A stretch of 64,000 nt of DNA from Acidobacteriota bacterium (GCA_023389035.1 JAEWFC010000038.1:310001-374000), one strand, 5' to 3'; counted from the stretch's first letter, positions 1 through 8,326 are shown. The notes: generated by a model from the sequence alone, not told the origin. Numbers and translations are program-made.

Positions 1-162
1 GGCATGAACTGCGTAGAAACCCTCTGCGTCCTTGATCGTCTGGTGGATCAGCTTCATCCCGCGGATCTTAAATCCGGCGGTGAGGATCTTGTCGATGATC
101 TTTCCGTGATTGCCTGCACGCACCGCGTCCGGCTTGATAATTCCAAATGTTAAATTGCTCAT
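1..162 (-). CDS. ndk: Nucleoside diphosphate kinase, N-terminal part (cut by window edge)
   Basis: The reverse strand reads ATG at 162 and stays open for 54 codons to the window edge. The start, MSNLTFGIIKPDAVRAG, carries the conserved FxIIKPDAV opening of nucleoside diphosphate kinases, which transfer the gamma-phosphate of ATP to other NDPs through a phospho-histidine. The catalytic His lies beyond the edge. The gene follows sucD on the same strand with an 83-bp gap, so the two are probably co-transcribed; sucC-sucD-ndk clusters are known in several bacterial phyla. The identification rests on the N-terminal third only. Confidence 0.93.
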   Translation of the reverse strand, partial: MSNLTFGIIKPDAVRAGNHGKIIDKILTAGFKIRGMKLIHQTIKDAEGFYAVHA

Positions 163-195
163 AATTAGTTGTTGTAGGTCTAGTTTTCACGTTAA

Positions 196-225
196 ACCGC
201 ACGGCCTCGGTTGAGACCGCACGGC
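196..225. repeat. Direct repeat in the sucD-ndk gap
   Basis: ACCGCACGGC occurs at 196-205 and again at 216-225, exactly 20 bp apart, inside the short gap between sucD and ndk. The role is unknown; it could be a processing or regulatory element in the shared transcript. Confidence 0.5.
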
Positions 226-245
226 TGTTGTTTTTCGAGATACTT

Positions 246-1130
246 TTAGGCTGCAGCTTTCGAACCCAGAACTTCGACGATCGCCTGGCCGATGTCGGCG
301 GGTGATTCGACTACGCGAATGCCCGCCGCGGTCAGAGCTGCCATCTTCTCGGCTGCGGTTCCTTTTCCGCCGGAGATGATCGCGCCCGCGTGGCCCATGC
401 GGCGTCCCGGAGGTGCGGTCTGGCCGGCGATGAAGGCTACTATCGGCTTTGTCACGTTGTCTTTGGCGTATTCCGCCGCTTCTTCCTCTGCGGTTCCGCC
501 GATCTCGCCGATCATCACGATCGCGTCAGTCTCATCATCTTCCTGAAATAGTCTCAAAGCATCGGTATGTGTCGTGCCGATGATCGGGTCGCCGCCGATG
601 CCGATCGCGGTCGACTGCCCGAGACCAAGAGCCGTCAACTGGCCAACAGCTTCGTAGGTCAGAGTACCTGAACGCGAAACGACGCCGATGCGGCCTTCCT
701 TATGTATATGTCCGGGCATGATGCCTATCTTGCATTTTCCGGGCGAGATGATGCCAGGGCAGTTCGGTCCGATCATTCGGGTAGAACGCGTGCTCAGGTA
801 TTCGTTCGCCTTGACCATATCGGCAACCGGAATGCCTTCCGTGATGCAGACGACGAGCGGAATTCCGGCGTCAGCAGCTTCCATAATGGCGTCGGCTGCG
901 AATGCAGGTGGTACGTAAATAACGGAGGCGTTCGCGCCTGTTTCCTTGACTGCGTCGGCAACGGTATTAAAAACGGGAATTCCCTCATGCGTGGTTCCGC
1001 CCTTGCCGGGCGTAACGCCGCCGACCACGTTGGTCCCGTATTCGACCATCTGCAATGTGTGAAACGTGCCTTCTTTACCGGTAATTCCCTGCACGATAAG
1101 GCGTGTGTTCTTATCAACTAATACGCTCAA
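246..1130 (-). CDS. sucD: Succinate-CoA ligase (ADP/GDP-forming) subunit alpha
   Basis: The 294-residue product is the CoA-binding, phospho-histidine-carrying alpha subunit of succinyl-CoA synthetase in the TCA cycle. It opens LSVLVDKNTRLIVQGITG, the usual start of SucD, and contains the CoA-binding segment MIGPNCPGIISPG and the phospho-His segment GRRMGHAGAIISGG near residue 250. The start is taken as TTG at 1130 because AGGAG lies 8 bases upstream (1139-1143) and homologues begin at this point; an ATG 11 codons earlier would add a non-conserved tail and read through that ribosome site. The beta-subunit gene sucC is not in the window. Confidence 0.95.
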   Translation of the reverse strand: MSVLVDKNTRLIVQGITGKEGTFHTLQMVEYGTNVVGGVTPGKGGTTHEGIPVFNTVADAVKETGANASVIYVPPAFAADAIMEAADAGIPLVVCITEGIPVADMVKANEYLSTRSTRMIGPNCPGIISPGKCKIGIMPGHIHKEGRIGVVSRSGTLTYEAVGQLTALGLGQSTAIGIGGDPIIGTTHTDALRLFQEDDETDAIVMIGEIGGTAEEEAAEYAKDNVTKPIVAFIAGQTAPPGRRMGHAGAIISGGKGTAAEKMAALTAAGIRVVESPADIGQAIVEVLGSKAAA

Positions 1131-1138
1131 GCTTGATT

Positions 1139-1143
1139 CTCCT
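1139..1143 (-). promoter_or_regulatory. Ribosome binding site deciding a TTG start of sucD
   Basis: AGGAG on the reverse strand, 8 nt before TTG (1130-1128). It supports a non-ATG start over the in-frame ATG at 1163. Confidence 0.75.
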
Positions 1144-1373
1144 GAATTCGAATTCGGCTGCAAGATCGCGGCCGTTTACTGGTGACTAAAACAAAACGTG
1201 AGTATATCACGATGCCCGTTTTCACCTGCAATTCGGCTAACTGAACTTTTTCTGAACCTTTTCCCCGCAGTTAACGTTTGAAAACTATCTTGCCGACGTC
1301 TCGTTCGTTTGCGAACCAAGATTCGGTGGTCCGGCAGCACGATGCCGGATGTTCTCGCATTTCCGCATTTGTC

Positions 1374-2618
1374 ATGAGGCAGCTTTACTCATTCTATTCC
1401 GACGCCTTCTGGATCGCCCTGAAATCGATCCTCGAGCACAAACTCCGTGCACTTTTAACGCTGATAGGCATCATCATCGGCGTCGCAGCGGTGATCGTTG
1501 TCGGTGCGTCGATCGCAGGCCTCAAGACATACGTGATCGACCAAGTCTCGAAAGTGCTGGGTTCGAATCATTACATGATGACCCGAATGGCCAGCATGGA
1601 AGACCTGTCTGACGAGGAGTTTGAGCGCCGCAACCGGCGCAACAAGGATATAACTTGGCAGGAATATGAATATCTGCGCGATAACCTAAAGCTCTCGACC
1701 TACGTTGGAGCTCAGATGAATGCTGGTGTCGATCTTCAGGAAGGCACTGTCGAGATGCCCTCTGTCCGCGTGATGGGCGTGACCGAGAATATGTACGAGA
1801 TCGAGGACAAGACCCTCGAGGAAGGGCGCTTCTTTGCGAGAGAGGAGGTAACGCGAAACGCAACGGTTGCTGTCATCGGGACCGACGTAAAGGAAAAATA
1901 CTTCGAATTCACCTCCCCGATCGGAAAAACGTTAAAGATCCGCGGCGTCCGCGTCACGATCATCGGTGTTGAAAAGAAACGCGGATCGTTCTTCGGGCAA
2001 TCGCAGGATCGGCACATTTATATTCCAATCACGCTTCATAATCAGATCTTCAGCCGCTCGAACGGCGTGCAAGTACATGGGAAGACGATCGAGAAGGCCG
2101 ATTTTCATCCTGCCATCGAAGAGGCTGAACTGATGCTGAGAAACTACCGGCAGCTTATCGGCAGCGATGAGAGCACATTCTCGGTCGTCAACGTAGATGA
2201 GTTCAACAAGACGATGGACAACATTACGAGCGCGATCGCAGCGGTCGTGATCCCTATCACGATGATAATCCTTATTGTCGGCGGGATCGTAGTGATGAAC
2301 ATTATGCTGGTTTCGGTTACCGAAAGGACATTCGAGGTAGGACTGAGAAAAGCGATCGGTGCGACAAGAAACCAGATCCTGCTCCAGTTTTTGATCGAAT
2401 CTGCCCTCTTGTGTGTGGTCGGTGGAATATTGGGGCTTATTGTCGCGATCGGAGCGACGCAAGCGGTAGGTGCAGCGCTCGGAATGACAATGTCGATAAC
2501 GCCGTTTTATGTGATTCTCGCGGTAGGGGTTTCAAGCCTGATCGGGGTTCTCGCGGGACTTTACCCGGCTTGGAAAGCAGCGAGGCTTGATCCGATCGTA
2601 GCTCTGCAAAAGGTATAA
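1374..2618 (+). CDS. MacB/FtsX-type ABC transporter permease (first of pair)
   Basis: The 414-residue membrane protein has the MacB architecture: an N-terminal transmembrane helix (LRALLTLIGIIIGVAAVIVV, residues about 20-40), a large extracytoplasmic domain to about residue 275, and three C-terminal helices with the FtsX signature VTERTFEVGLRKAIGATR. Such permeases drive periplasmic mechanotransmission or export of peptides, lipoproteins or toxins. I placed the start at ATG 1374, 11 residues before the conserved IALKSILEHKLR; an in-frame TTG at 1278 would add 32 atypical residues. No strong ribosome site is seen for either. It is followed after 4 bp by a second permease; no ATPase gene is adjacent, so the ATP-binding partner must be encoded elsewhere. 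Confidence 0.88.
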   Translation: MRQLYSFYSDAFWIALKSILEHKLRALLTLIGIIIGVAAVIVVGASIAGLKTYVIDQVSKVLGSNHYMMTRMASMEDLSDEEFERRNRRNKDITWQEYEYLRDNLKLSTYVGAQMNAGVDLQEGTVEMPSVRVMGVTENMYEIEDKTLEEGRFFAREEVTRNATVAVIGTDVKEKYFEFTSPIGKTLKIRGVRVTIIGVEKKRGSFFGQSQDRHIYIPITLHNQIFSRSNGVQVHGKTIEKADFHPAIEEAELMLRNYRQLIGSDESTFSVVNVDEFNKTMDNITSAIAAVVIPITMIILIVGGIVVMNIMLVSVTERTFEVGLRKAIGATRNQILLQFLIESALLCVVGGILGLIVAIGATQAVGAALGMTMSITPFYVILAVGVSSLIGVLAGLYPAWKAARLDPIVALQKV

Positions 2619-2622
2619 AACA

Positions 2623-3888
2623 ATGCGAGTTTCAGCATCATTACCGGTCGAGGTCCTCAAGATGGCGTATGACAGCGTCGTCTCGCACAAGTTCCGCTCG
2701 GCGCTGACCATACTTGGCATCGTGATCGGGATCCTCACGTTCGTTGTGGTCGCCTCGATCCTAACGGGAATGCGCGGGAACATCGTGAAGATGTTTGAAG
2801 AATACGGCACCAACAACATCTATCTCTTCCATCTTTCGACAGGGTTTGGCCCGAGTAATCGTGATGAACGGAATCGCAAGGCTCTGACGATGGACGATGC
2901 CAACGCGATAATCGCACAGGCTCCTGCCGTCAGCGATATCGCAACGGTCGCCGTCAATATCGGTTCATGGGGAACCGGTTTTGACGACAACATGATCTAC
3001 AAAGACAAGAATTATCGTTGGGCTCTCACCGACGGTGTTACGCCGAATTACCGTGACGTCGCTAACGTGCGGGTTAAGGACGGCCGTTGGCTGACCGAAA
3101 TGGATGATCAGGAACGGCGTAACGTTCTCGTTGTCGGTGTTAAGGCCGTCGAAGCTCTTTTCGACGGTGATGCCGCAGAGGCGCTTGGCAAAGAGATCAG
3201 AATGAACGGGTCGACATGGTTGATCGTCGGTGTATTAGAAAAGCGCGAAGCGGGATTTTTTGGTGAAAATGAAGAGGATCGAAAGATCTTTATGCCGTTC
3301 CGTACGGCCCGAAAGGTTGCTCCGACGCGCGACGCGGTCCTTCATATCGCTCAGGCAAAACCCGGAATGCTTAATGATGCGGTGGAAGAGATAGAAGGCG
3401 TGCTGCGGATCAGGCGCGAGGTCAAAACGGGCGAACCAAACAACTTTGACATCAAAACGGCAGCCGATTTTATGAAGCAGTTCGACGGCATGATCGCGGG
3501 CATCGGCATTGCTGCAATTGCGATCTCCGGTCTTGGGCTGCTAGTTGGCGGCATCGGCGTGATGAACATCATGCTTGTCTCCGTCACCGAACGAACCAAA
3601 GAGATCGGGATTCGTAAAGCGATCGGCGCAACGCGTTCTGCTATCGTCCTCCAGTTCCTTGCTGAAGCAATGGCGTTGACGTTCTTGGGCGGGCTTTTCG
3701 GGCTGGTCCTATCGATGGGAATATCAAATCTGATAATGCTGTTGCTGCCGACCCTTCCGGCTCACGTCGAATTGTGGATGATCATTGGCTCGCTCACGAT
3801 TTCGATTCTAATAGGCTTATTATTCGGTGTATTGCCCGCACGAAAGGCTGCAAAGCTTGACCCCATCGAATGCCTGCGTTACGAATAG
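2623..3888 (+). CDS. MacB/FtsX-type ABC transporter permease (second of pair)
   Basis: This is a 421-residue paralogue of the preceding gene with the same layout: one N-terminal helix (about residues 25-47), a MacB-like extracytoplasmic domain, and an FtsX domain with three helices containing SVTERTKEIGIRKAIGATRS. It lies 4 bp behind the first permease, which implies co-translation and probably a heterodimeric channel. The substrate cannot be inferred. Both proteins end in the typical LP.RKAAKLDPIE tail of this family. Confidence 0.9.
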   Translation: MRVSASLPVEVLKMAYDSVVSHKFRSALTILGIVIGILTFVVVASILTGMRGNIVKMFEEYGTNNIYLFHLSTGFGPSNRDERNRKALTMDDANAIIAQAPAVSDIATVAVNIGSWGTGFDDNMIYKDKNYRWALTDGVTPNYRDVANVRVKDGRWLTEMDDQERRNVLVVGVKAVEALFDGDAAEALGKEIRMNGSTWLIVGVLEKREAGFFGENEEDRKIFMPFRTARKVAPTRDAVLHIAQAKPGMLNDAVEEIEGVLRIRREVKTGEPNNFDIKTAADFMKQFDGMIAGIGIAAIAISGLGLLVGGIGVMNIMLVSVTERTKEIGIRKAIGATRSAIVLQFLAEAMALTFLGGLFGLVLSMGISNLIMLLLPTLPAHVELWMIIGSLTISILIGLLFGVLPARKAAKLDPIECLRYE

Positions 3889-3896
3889 GACAGCGG

Positions 3897-4397
3897 TTAC
3901 GGACACCCTACTTTTTTGAATGCAAAATCTAGCCCGGATTCCTTTCCGTCCATTTTGCCTTCGATGCGCGCGTTAAGGGCGGTACCTGATCTTCTATAGA
4001 TCACGCGCTGCGGGAAGTCGTGTATGGGAGCCTCGAAGACTGCCTCGTTCACTCCTGATCGGACCATCTTAAAGAATGTATCCGTCGCATTTTGAGAGGG
4101 CCGCGCCACGAAATAGAGCTCGCTGTCCTGTTCGGTCATCCGCATAGATTCCCAGGCAAGGGCTTTCCCGTCGCGTATCGTTCGCGACATCCCGATCATC
4201 ATCCCGCCCTCTGCCTTCATCCAATGCTCTGTTATCGCCCGCCCGCGGGCAGCGTCCCTTATCTCCCAGCAGCCGGCGAGCCAGTTAAGGCTGTCGACCG
4301 ACTGTTTCACGTTTCCGCCCTCTGACGAAGCTTGCTGGGCTGCGGCAACGCCAACGAAGGCAATTAACAAAGCGATCGAAAAAACAAAAGCCCGCAT
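3897..4397 (-). CDS. Secreted DUF6265-type protein
   Basis: The 166-residue product has a signal peptide (about residues 1-20, ending VAAAQ) followed by a single small beta-rich domain starting LNWLAGCWEIR, which I recognise as the DUF6265 pattern (WLxGxW near the start, EHWM, then the closing segment of the barrel). The function of this family is not known; the fold is probably lipocalin-like. It lies 12 bp downstream of the beta-CASP hydrolase on the same strand, and its ribosome site AGGAG sits in that gap, so the two are probably one transcript. Confidence 0.75.
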   Translation of the reverse strand: MRAFVFSIALLIAFVGVAAAQQASSEGGNVKQSVDSLNWLAGCWEIRDAARGRAITEHWMKAEGGMMIGMSRTIRDGKALAWESMRMTEQDSELYFVARPSQNATDTFFKMVRSGVNEAVFEAPIHDFPQRVIYRRSGTALNARIEGKMDGKESGLDFAFKKVGCP

Positions 4398-4409
4398 AAT
4401 CTTCAGCTC

Positions 4410-5810
4410 CTAAAGTTCAGTTGTTTGCAGATACTCCGGAACGACCGCTGTCCAACCGAATCGATCACGAATGTGCTCTGCCATTGCCTCGGCGGCTTCG
4501 GGTTCGCCATGGGTGGTCAAAACTGTTCGCGGCTCAGCCGGCAGGCCTTCAAGCCATCGCAAAACTGCCTTCCAATCGGCATGAGCAGAGAATCCTTCGA
4601 CCTTTTCGACACGGCACTTTACTGGAACCCAATTCTTCATTATCTTGACTTCCCTCTCACCGTCCTGAATACGGCGTCCCGTGGTTCCCGCCGCCTGGAA
4701 ACCTACAAATATCACCGTGGCATTTTCGTCCGGCAGGATCCGTACGGCGTGATGCAGCACGCGGCCGCCGGTCATCATACCGGAGGCCGAAATAATGATC
4801 CGTGTGCCGCGCATATTGTTAACCTGTTTCGATTCATCACGGCTTGAGGCCGTTCGCATCGACCCGGTGCGTAACGGATGCCGCTTTGTATTTATGATCG
4901 ATGCGTATTCTTCGTCGTGTTCCTCGGTCCATCTGCTGTAAACCTGAGTGGAGCTGGCCGCCATCGGCGAATCTACGACCACCGGCAGGACCGGGATACG
5001 TTTCTCGTCCTCAAGCTCGCGGATAAGATATAGAACTTCCTGCGTCCGGCCCACAGCGAACGCAGGTATCAGGATCGGGCCGTTGCGTTCGGCGGCTTCG
5101 TTAATGATGCGTGCCATTTGGGTCGCAGAATCGACATCACCGTGCAGCCTATTTCCGTAGGTCGATTCGACCATCAGGTAATCGCACGCAGGCGGCGGTA
5201 CGGGATCCTTAACGATCGGCTGGTCATAGTGGCCGAGATCACCGGAAAACAGAAACCGCAGATCGCTGCCATCATCTTTCGCACCATCCACCTCGACCAA
5301 TACGAGGCTCGCGCCGATGATATGCCCGGCGACCATAAAGCTCGCCTTAAAACCGTCGCAGATGTTCACGGGAGTAGCGTCGTTCGGCACTGGACGGATC
5401 AGTTCCAAGGCGTCGCGTGCGTCACGCTCGTCATATAAGGGAAGTGCGGGCGTGTGGCTGGTTAGTGCGTGGCGGTTTCGGTAGTCGGCGTCTTCTTCCT
5501 GAAGGCGTCCGGAATCGGGGAGCAGTATCTTTAATAGATCATTGGTCGCACGCGACGTGAACACCGGGCCCGTGAATCCAAGCTTCACGATTCGCGGCAG
5601 GTAGCCGGTGTGATCAATGTGAGCATGCGTAATGATGACCGCATCAAGCTCAGCCGGATCGAATGGCGGCGGCTGCCAGTTGCGTTCACGCAGTTCTTTG
5701 TAGCCCTGGAAAAGACCGCAGTCCACTAAGATGCGTTTGCCGTTATGTTCGAGAAGGTATTTCGATCCGGTGACGGTTCCGACACCGCCATAGAATGAGA
5801 TTGATGCCAT
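4410..5810 (-). CDS. Beta-CASP metallo-beta-lactamase hydrolase (RNA-processing type)
   Basis: The 466-residue product is a metallo-beta-lactamase fold protein with the zinc motif HAHIDH at residues 62-67, a later LFSGDLG segment, a beta-CASP insert, and a C-terminal GFSAHADWK and LTTHGEPEA pair (motifs B and C). This is the YSH1/CPSF-like class annotated as exonuclease or RNA specificity factor; the length is normal. By family knowledge it should cut RNA in the cytoplasm, but bacterial members of this branch are poorly characterised. Confidence 0.88.
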   Translation of the reverse strand: MASISFYGGVGTVTGSKYLLEHNGKRILVDCGLFQGYKELRERNWQPPPFDPAELDAVIITHAHIDHTGYLPRIVKLGFTGPVFTSRATNDLLKILLPDSGRLQEEDADYRNRHALTSHTPALPLYDERDARDALELIRPVPNDATPVNICDGFKASFMVAGHIIGASLVLVEVDGAKDDGSDLRFLFSGDLGHYDQPIVKDPVPPPACDYLMVESTYGNRLHGDVDSATQMARIINEAAERNGPILIPAFAVGRTQEVLYLIRELEDEKRIPVLPVVVDSPMAASSTQVYSRWTEEHDEEYASIINTKRHPLRTGSMRTASSRDESKQVNNMRGTRIIISASGMMTGGRVLHHAVRILPDENATVIFVGFQAAGTTGRRIQDGEREVKIMKNWVPVKCRVEKVEGFSAHADWKAVLRWLEGLPAEPRTVLTTHGEPEAAEAMAEHIRDRFGWTAVVPEYLQTTEL

Positions 5811-5908
5811 ATCGCATCAATCTAACACGAAGTCGACGCGAAGGGTGAGCACCATTAATCACACAACGCGTCAGATCGGGAGATCAGGATGATCTCACGG
5901 AGCGTTGC

Positions 5909-7189
5909 TCAATTTACGTATTGCTTTGGAAACCAGATAACGTTGTCGGCGTCTTCGGATTTGGCCTGCTGCTTTTTGAGCTGTGCGTGCTGCATCAGCT
6001 GCTTGGCCGTTTCGCCGTCGCCCCAAAAGGTAGCGGCACCAAAATTCAACCTAACGAGAAACTGCTTGCTGTCGTCGGTCGGGTAAGCGAGGTCGCCGAA
6101 GCTGCTGTTGATCCTGGAGACGATCTCTGAGGCCACAAGTTCGTTGGCTGTGGGAAGTATCGCGAGAAATTCATCATTCGTCGAACGCGCGAGAAAATCC
6201 ATCTTCCGCAGTTCGCCTCGGAGCCTGTCAGCCACAAACTTGAGTGTCTCGTTTCCAAAGGTGTGGCCAAGCTTCTGGTTAAGTTCGTCGAAACCCTTTA
6301 TGTCGATCGCTAGAACGGTAAGCGGGCGTTCATCTCGAAAACGGTGTGATTCCGCAAGCTGATTTTCGAGCACCATATAGAACGCACGTTCGTTCGGTAG
6401 GTTGGTGAGCGGGTCAGTTAATGCATTTGAAAGCGACCGTTCGAAAGTCAACGCGGTCAGGAAAAGCGGAGAAATGCGTTCGCCCACCGATCCAAGCACA
6501 TCGCGTGCTGCCGAACCATCAGCCGGAGTTTCGTTCAGGAGCATTTCGAATACGCCGAAGGTCGAACCCTCGTGCATCAACGGAACGGCTGCTGCGGCTT
6601 TGATGTTGCGCGGCAGATGGCTTTTCGCAAGCGAGCGGACCATTCTCAGGTCCGTATCGAGTTCAGGTTCGCCGCTAAAATACGCGAGTCCCGCCAGCCC
6701 GGCGTCATTCGAGATCTCGGTCCCCGGCGTCCCATAGAGTTCCTCGGCATCCGTCTCGCTGATCCGCAGGACCGAGTTTTCCTTATCGGCAAGATAAAGT
6801 GTCGCGGTCTCGTGCGGAAATATCTCACTGACCCTGCTGGAGACGAGCCTGAACATGTCACCTGATTTAAGCGAGCTGCCAAAGAAATGCCCTGCATCGT
6901 CTAGGGCGTCAAGCTGCGAACTGAGCAGCTCTTCATCGGCAGCGATCTGTTCGTCGACTGCAGCTGCGCTCGCCGCACGCAGTCGCGAGAACGACCAGAC
7001 ACACACCGCCGCGTAAACTGCAGCGACAGTGAGCAGCCCCGCGACCTTGATCTGATAGGCTACGTCGGATACCGCAAGCATGAACGTTGCTAGCGGCGCA
7101 AAAAGGCCGAATAGCGCCAACGATAAATTGGCGAAAGCGTGTTGCGACTGATCGTCAGATCGCGTGAGCGAATTGGCCGGATCTTTCAT
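5909..7189 (-). CDS. Membrane GAF-GGDEF protein with degenerate active site
   Basis: The 426-residue product has two hydrophobic helices near the N-terminus (about residues 25-70), a GAF domain (about 90-240) and a C-terminal GGDEF domain starting at the conserved DPLTNLPNERAF. The signature loop reads S-T-N-D-E-F (residues 336-341), so both glycines of GGDEF are replaced (T337, N338) while D339, E340 and F341 remain. Family knowledge says the glycines contact GTP, so diguanylate cyclase activity is doubtful; it may be a GTP- or c-di-GMP-sensing relic or retain weak activity. It is a single gene with no EAL partner nearby. Confidence 0.85.
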   Translation of the reverse strand: MKDPANSLTRSDDQSQHAFANLSLALFGLFAPLATFMLAVSDVAYQIKVAGLLTVAAVYAAVCVWSFSRLRAASAAAVDEQIAADEELLSSQLDALDDAGHFFGSSLKSGDMFRLVSSRVSEIFPHETATLYLADKENSVLRISETDAEELYGTPGTEISNDAGLAGLAYFSGEPELDTDLRMVRSLAKSHLPRNIKAAAAVPLMHEGSTFGVFEMLLNETPADGSAARDVLGSVGERISPLFLTALTFERSLSNALTDPLTNLPNERAFYMVLENQLAESHRFRDERPLTVLAIDIKGFDELNQKLGHTFGNETLKFVADRLRGELRKMDFLARSTNDEFLAILPTANELVASEIVSRINSSFGDLAYPTDDSKQFLVRLNFGAATFWGDGETAKQLMQHAQLKKQQAKSEDADNVIWFPKQYVN

Positions 7190-7328
7190 ATGTGTGGGCT
7201 GATGATGGGGTCGTGCCGAGGTAAGAAACTGGCAAGCGGAACGCCTGTAAAACGATAACGTTTTTGGGGCTTTTAAGTCAACAATTTACTTCTTTTTGGT
7301 GCCAAAGCGGAAAAAGGTCCGATATTTG

Positions 7329-7380
7329 AAAAAAAGTGCAATTTTTGTGAAAAAATGTGCAAAAAAGGTGCTCTTTTTTT
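7329..7380. other. A/T-tract run, probably curved DNA upstream of a promoter
   Basis: The gene-free stretch 7190-7531 contains five A- or T-tracts of 5-7 bases at 7329-7335, 7342-7346, 7350-7355, 7361-7366 and 7374-7380. They lie roughly one helical turn apart and end 10 bp before the -35 box at 7391. Phased tracts bend DNA and can act as an UP element. The rest of 7190-7328 shows nothing recognisable. Confidence 0.45.
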
Positions 7381-7390
7381 CATTTAGGGG

Positions 7391-7419
7391 TTGACTATAC
7401 CCGTTGCGGTTTCTATATT
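7391..7419 (+). promoter_or_regulatory. Sigma70-type promoter of first small lipoprotein gene
   Basis: TTGACT (7391-7396), a 17-bp spacer and TATATT (7414-7419). The match and spacing are near ideal. The same promoter is repeated upstream of the paralogous gene at 7881-7909. Transcription would give a leader of about 105 nt. Confidence 0.8.
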
Positions 7420-7455
7420 GACGTTTGCTTCAAAAAAACTTTGAGTTTGGGGCAA

Positions 7456-7472
7456 CCCGCGCCTAGCGCGGG
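7456..7472 (+). other. GC-rich hairpin in the leader of the first lipoprotein gene
   Basis: CCCGCGC (7456-7462), loop CTA, GCGCGGG (7466-7472): a perfect 7-bp stem in the untranslated leader. The leader of the downstream paralogue also has a GC-rich hairpin at the equivalent place (about 7936-7956), flanked by the shared words CTTTGAGTT and GAAGACAGGAGA. It is possibly an mRNA-stabilising or regulatory element. Confidence 0.55.
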
Positions 7473-7531
7473 GTTAAAGTTAAAATAGGTTAGTATTATT
7501 CTTTGAAGAAGACAGGAGACTTGAATTAGTT

Positions 7532-7786
7532 ATGAAAAAAGCAATTGCACTTTCGTCAGTATTGGCTCTGGGTGCTTTAGGAATCGCTTGCGGCGACGCT
7601 GCTCCCGCAAACAATGCAACAAACCGTACGAACACCAATGCATCGCCGTCACCGATGGCAACCGCAACGGCAACGCCAATGATGTCGAACACGAACACGG
7701 GTTCAAACACCAACAGCACCGCTGGTTCGAACACCAACGCTCGTCCGGCAACCACCAACACCAACACCAATACAAACAGCCGCTAG
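7532..7786 (+). CDS. Small Asn/Thr-rich lipoprotein
   Basis: The 84-residue product begins with a lipoprotein signal peptide and lipobox (LGIAC, Cys at about residue 20). The mature part is almost entirely Asn, Thr, Ala, Ser and Pro with TNTNTN runs, so it is probably unfolded and exposed at the cell surface. AGGAG lies 13 nt before the ATG. The signal peptide is almost identical to that of the next gene (MKK.IALS.VLALGA.G.ACGD), showing duplication, while the mature parts have diverged. It has its own promoter and terminator. Function unknown. Confidence 0.8.
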   Translation: MKKAIALSSVLALGALGIACGDAAPANNATNRTNTNASPSPMATATATPMMSNTNTGSNTNSTAGSNTNARPATTNTNTNTNSR

Positions 7787-7806
7787 TTCGGTCGATCAGT
7801 ATTGCA

Positions 7807-7844
7807 AAAGCACCCGGAATACTTTCGGGTGCTTTACTTTTTTG
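7807..7844 (+). terminator. Rho-independent terminator
   Basis: AAAGCACCCG (7807-7816) pairs with CGGGTGCTTT (7826-7835), followed by a T-rich run to 7844. Confidence 0.9.
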
Positions 7845-7880
7845 CATGTACGCCTTTAAGGCAAATCGGCTTTTGGCAAG

Positions 7881-7909
7881 TTGACTATCAACCGAGACGT
7901 CATTATATT
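7881..7909 (+). promoter_or_regulatory. Sigma70-type promoter of second small lipoprotein gene
   Basis: TTGACT (7881-7886), 17-bp spacer, TATATT (7904-7909). The boxes, the spacing and the AT following the -35 box match the promoter at 7391, so promoter and leader were duplicated with the gene. Confidence 0.8.
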
Positions 7910-8016
7910 GTCGTGTGTTCCAAAATCTTTGAGTTGGGACCCGATGGCGGGCGTCCTGCTTGCCAAGATACCTTAGAAATAAGTTTAATCTTTCGAGAAG
8001 ACAGGAGAATCATTAA

Positions 8017-8301
8017 ATGAAGAAAATCATTGCACTTTCGTGCGTATTGGCTTTGGGTGCTATCGGTCTGGCTTGCGGCGACACCGCGACCAACACCGCG
8101 ACCAACGCGTCGGTAACGAATGCGCTGCAGCAGGCAAATGCGGCAGCAGCTAATGCAGCTAACGCTGCTAAGCAGGCTGCGAATGCTGTTAAGGACGCGA
8201 CCGAAGATGCAGTTGACGCCGCAAAGCAGGCCGGCAACTCAGTTTCAAACATGAGCACCGCGAACACCAACGCAAACACGAACGCAAACGTGAAGCGTTA
8301 G
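8017..8301 (+). CDS. Small Ala/Asn-rich lipoprotein, paralogue of upstream gene
   Basis: The 94-residue product has a lipobox (IGLAC, Cys at about residue 20) and a mature part with an Ala-rich heptad-like helix (repeats of AANAA.QAAN, then KDATEDAVDAAKQAG) followed by a TNTNAN tail. The helix resembles small coiled-coil outer-membrane lipoproteins of the Lpp kind, but no C-terminal Lys/Arg anchor for peptidoglycan is certain (it ends NVKR). AGGAG lies 9 nt before the ATG. The signal peptide, promoter and leader are shared with the gene at 7532. Confidence 0.82.
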   Translation: MKKIIALSCVLALGAIGLACGDTATNTATNASVTNALQQANAAAANAANAAKQAANAVKDATEDAVDAAKQAGNSVSNMSTANTNANTNANVKR

Positions 8302-8326
8302 TCCCATTTTTGACAAGTTACAAGAG

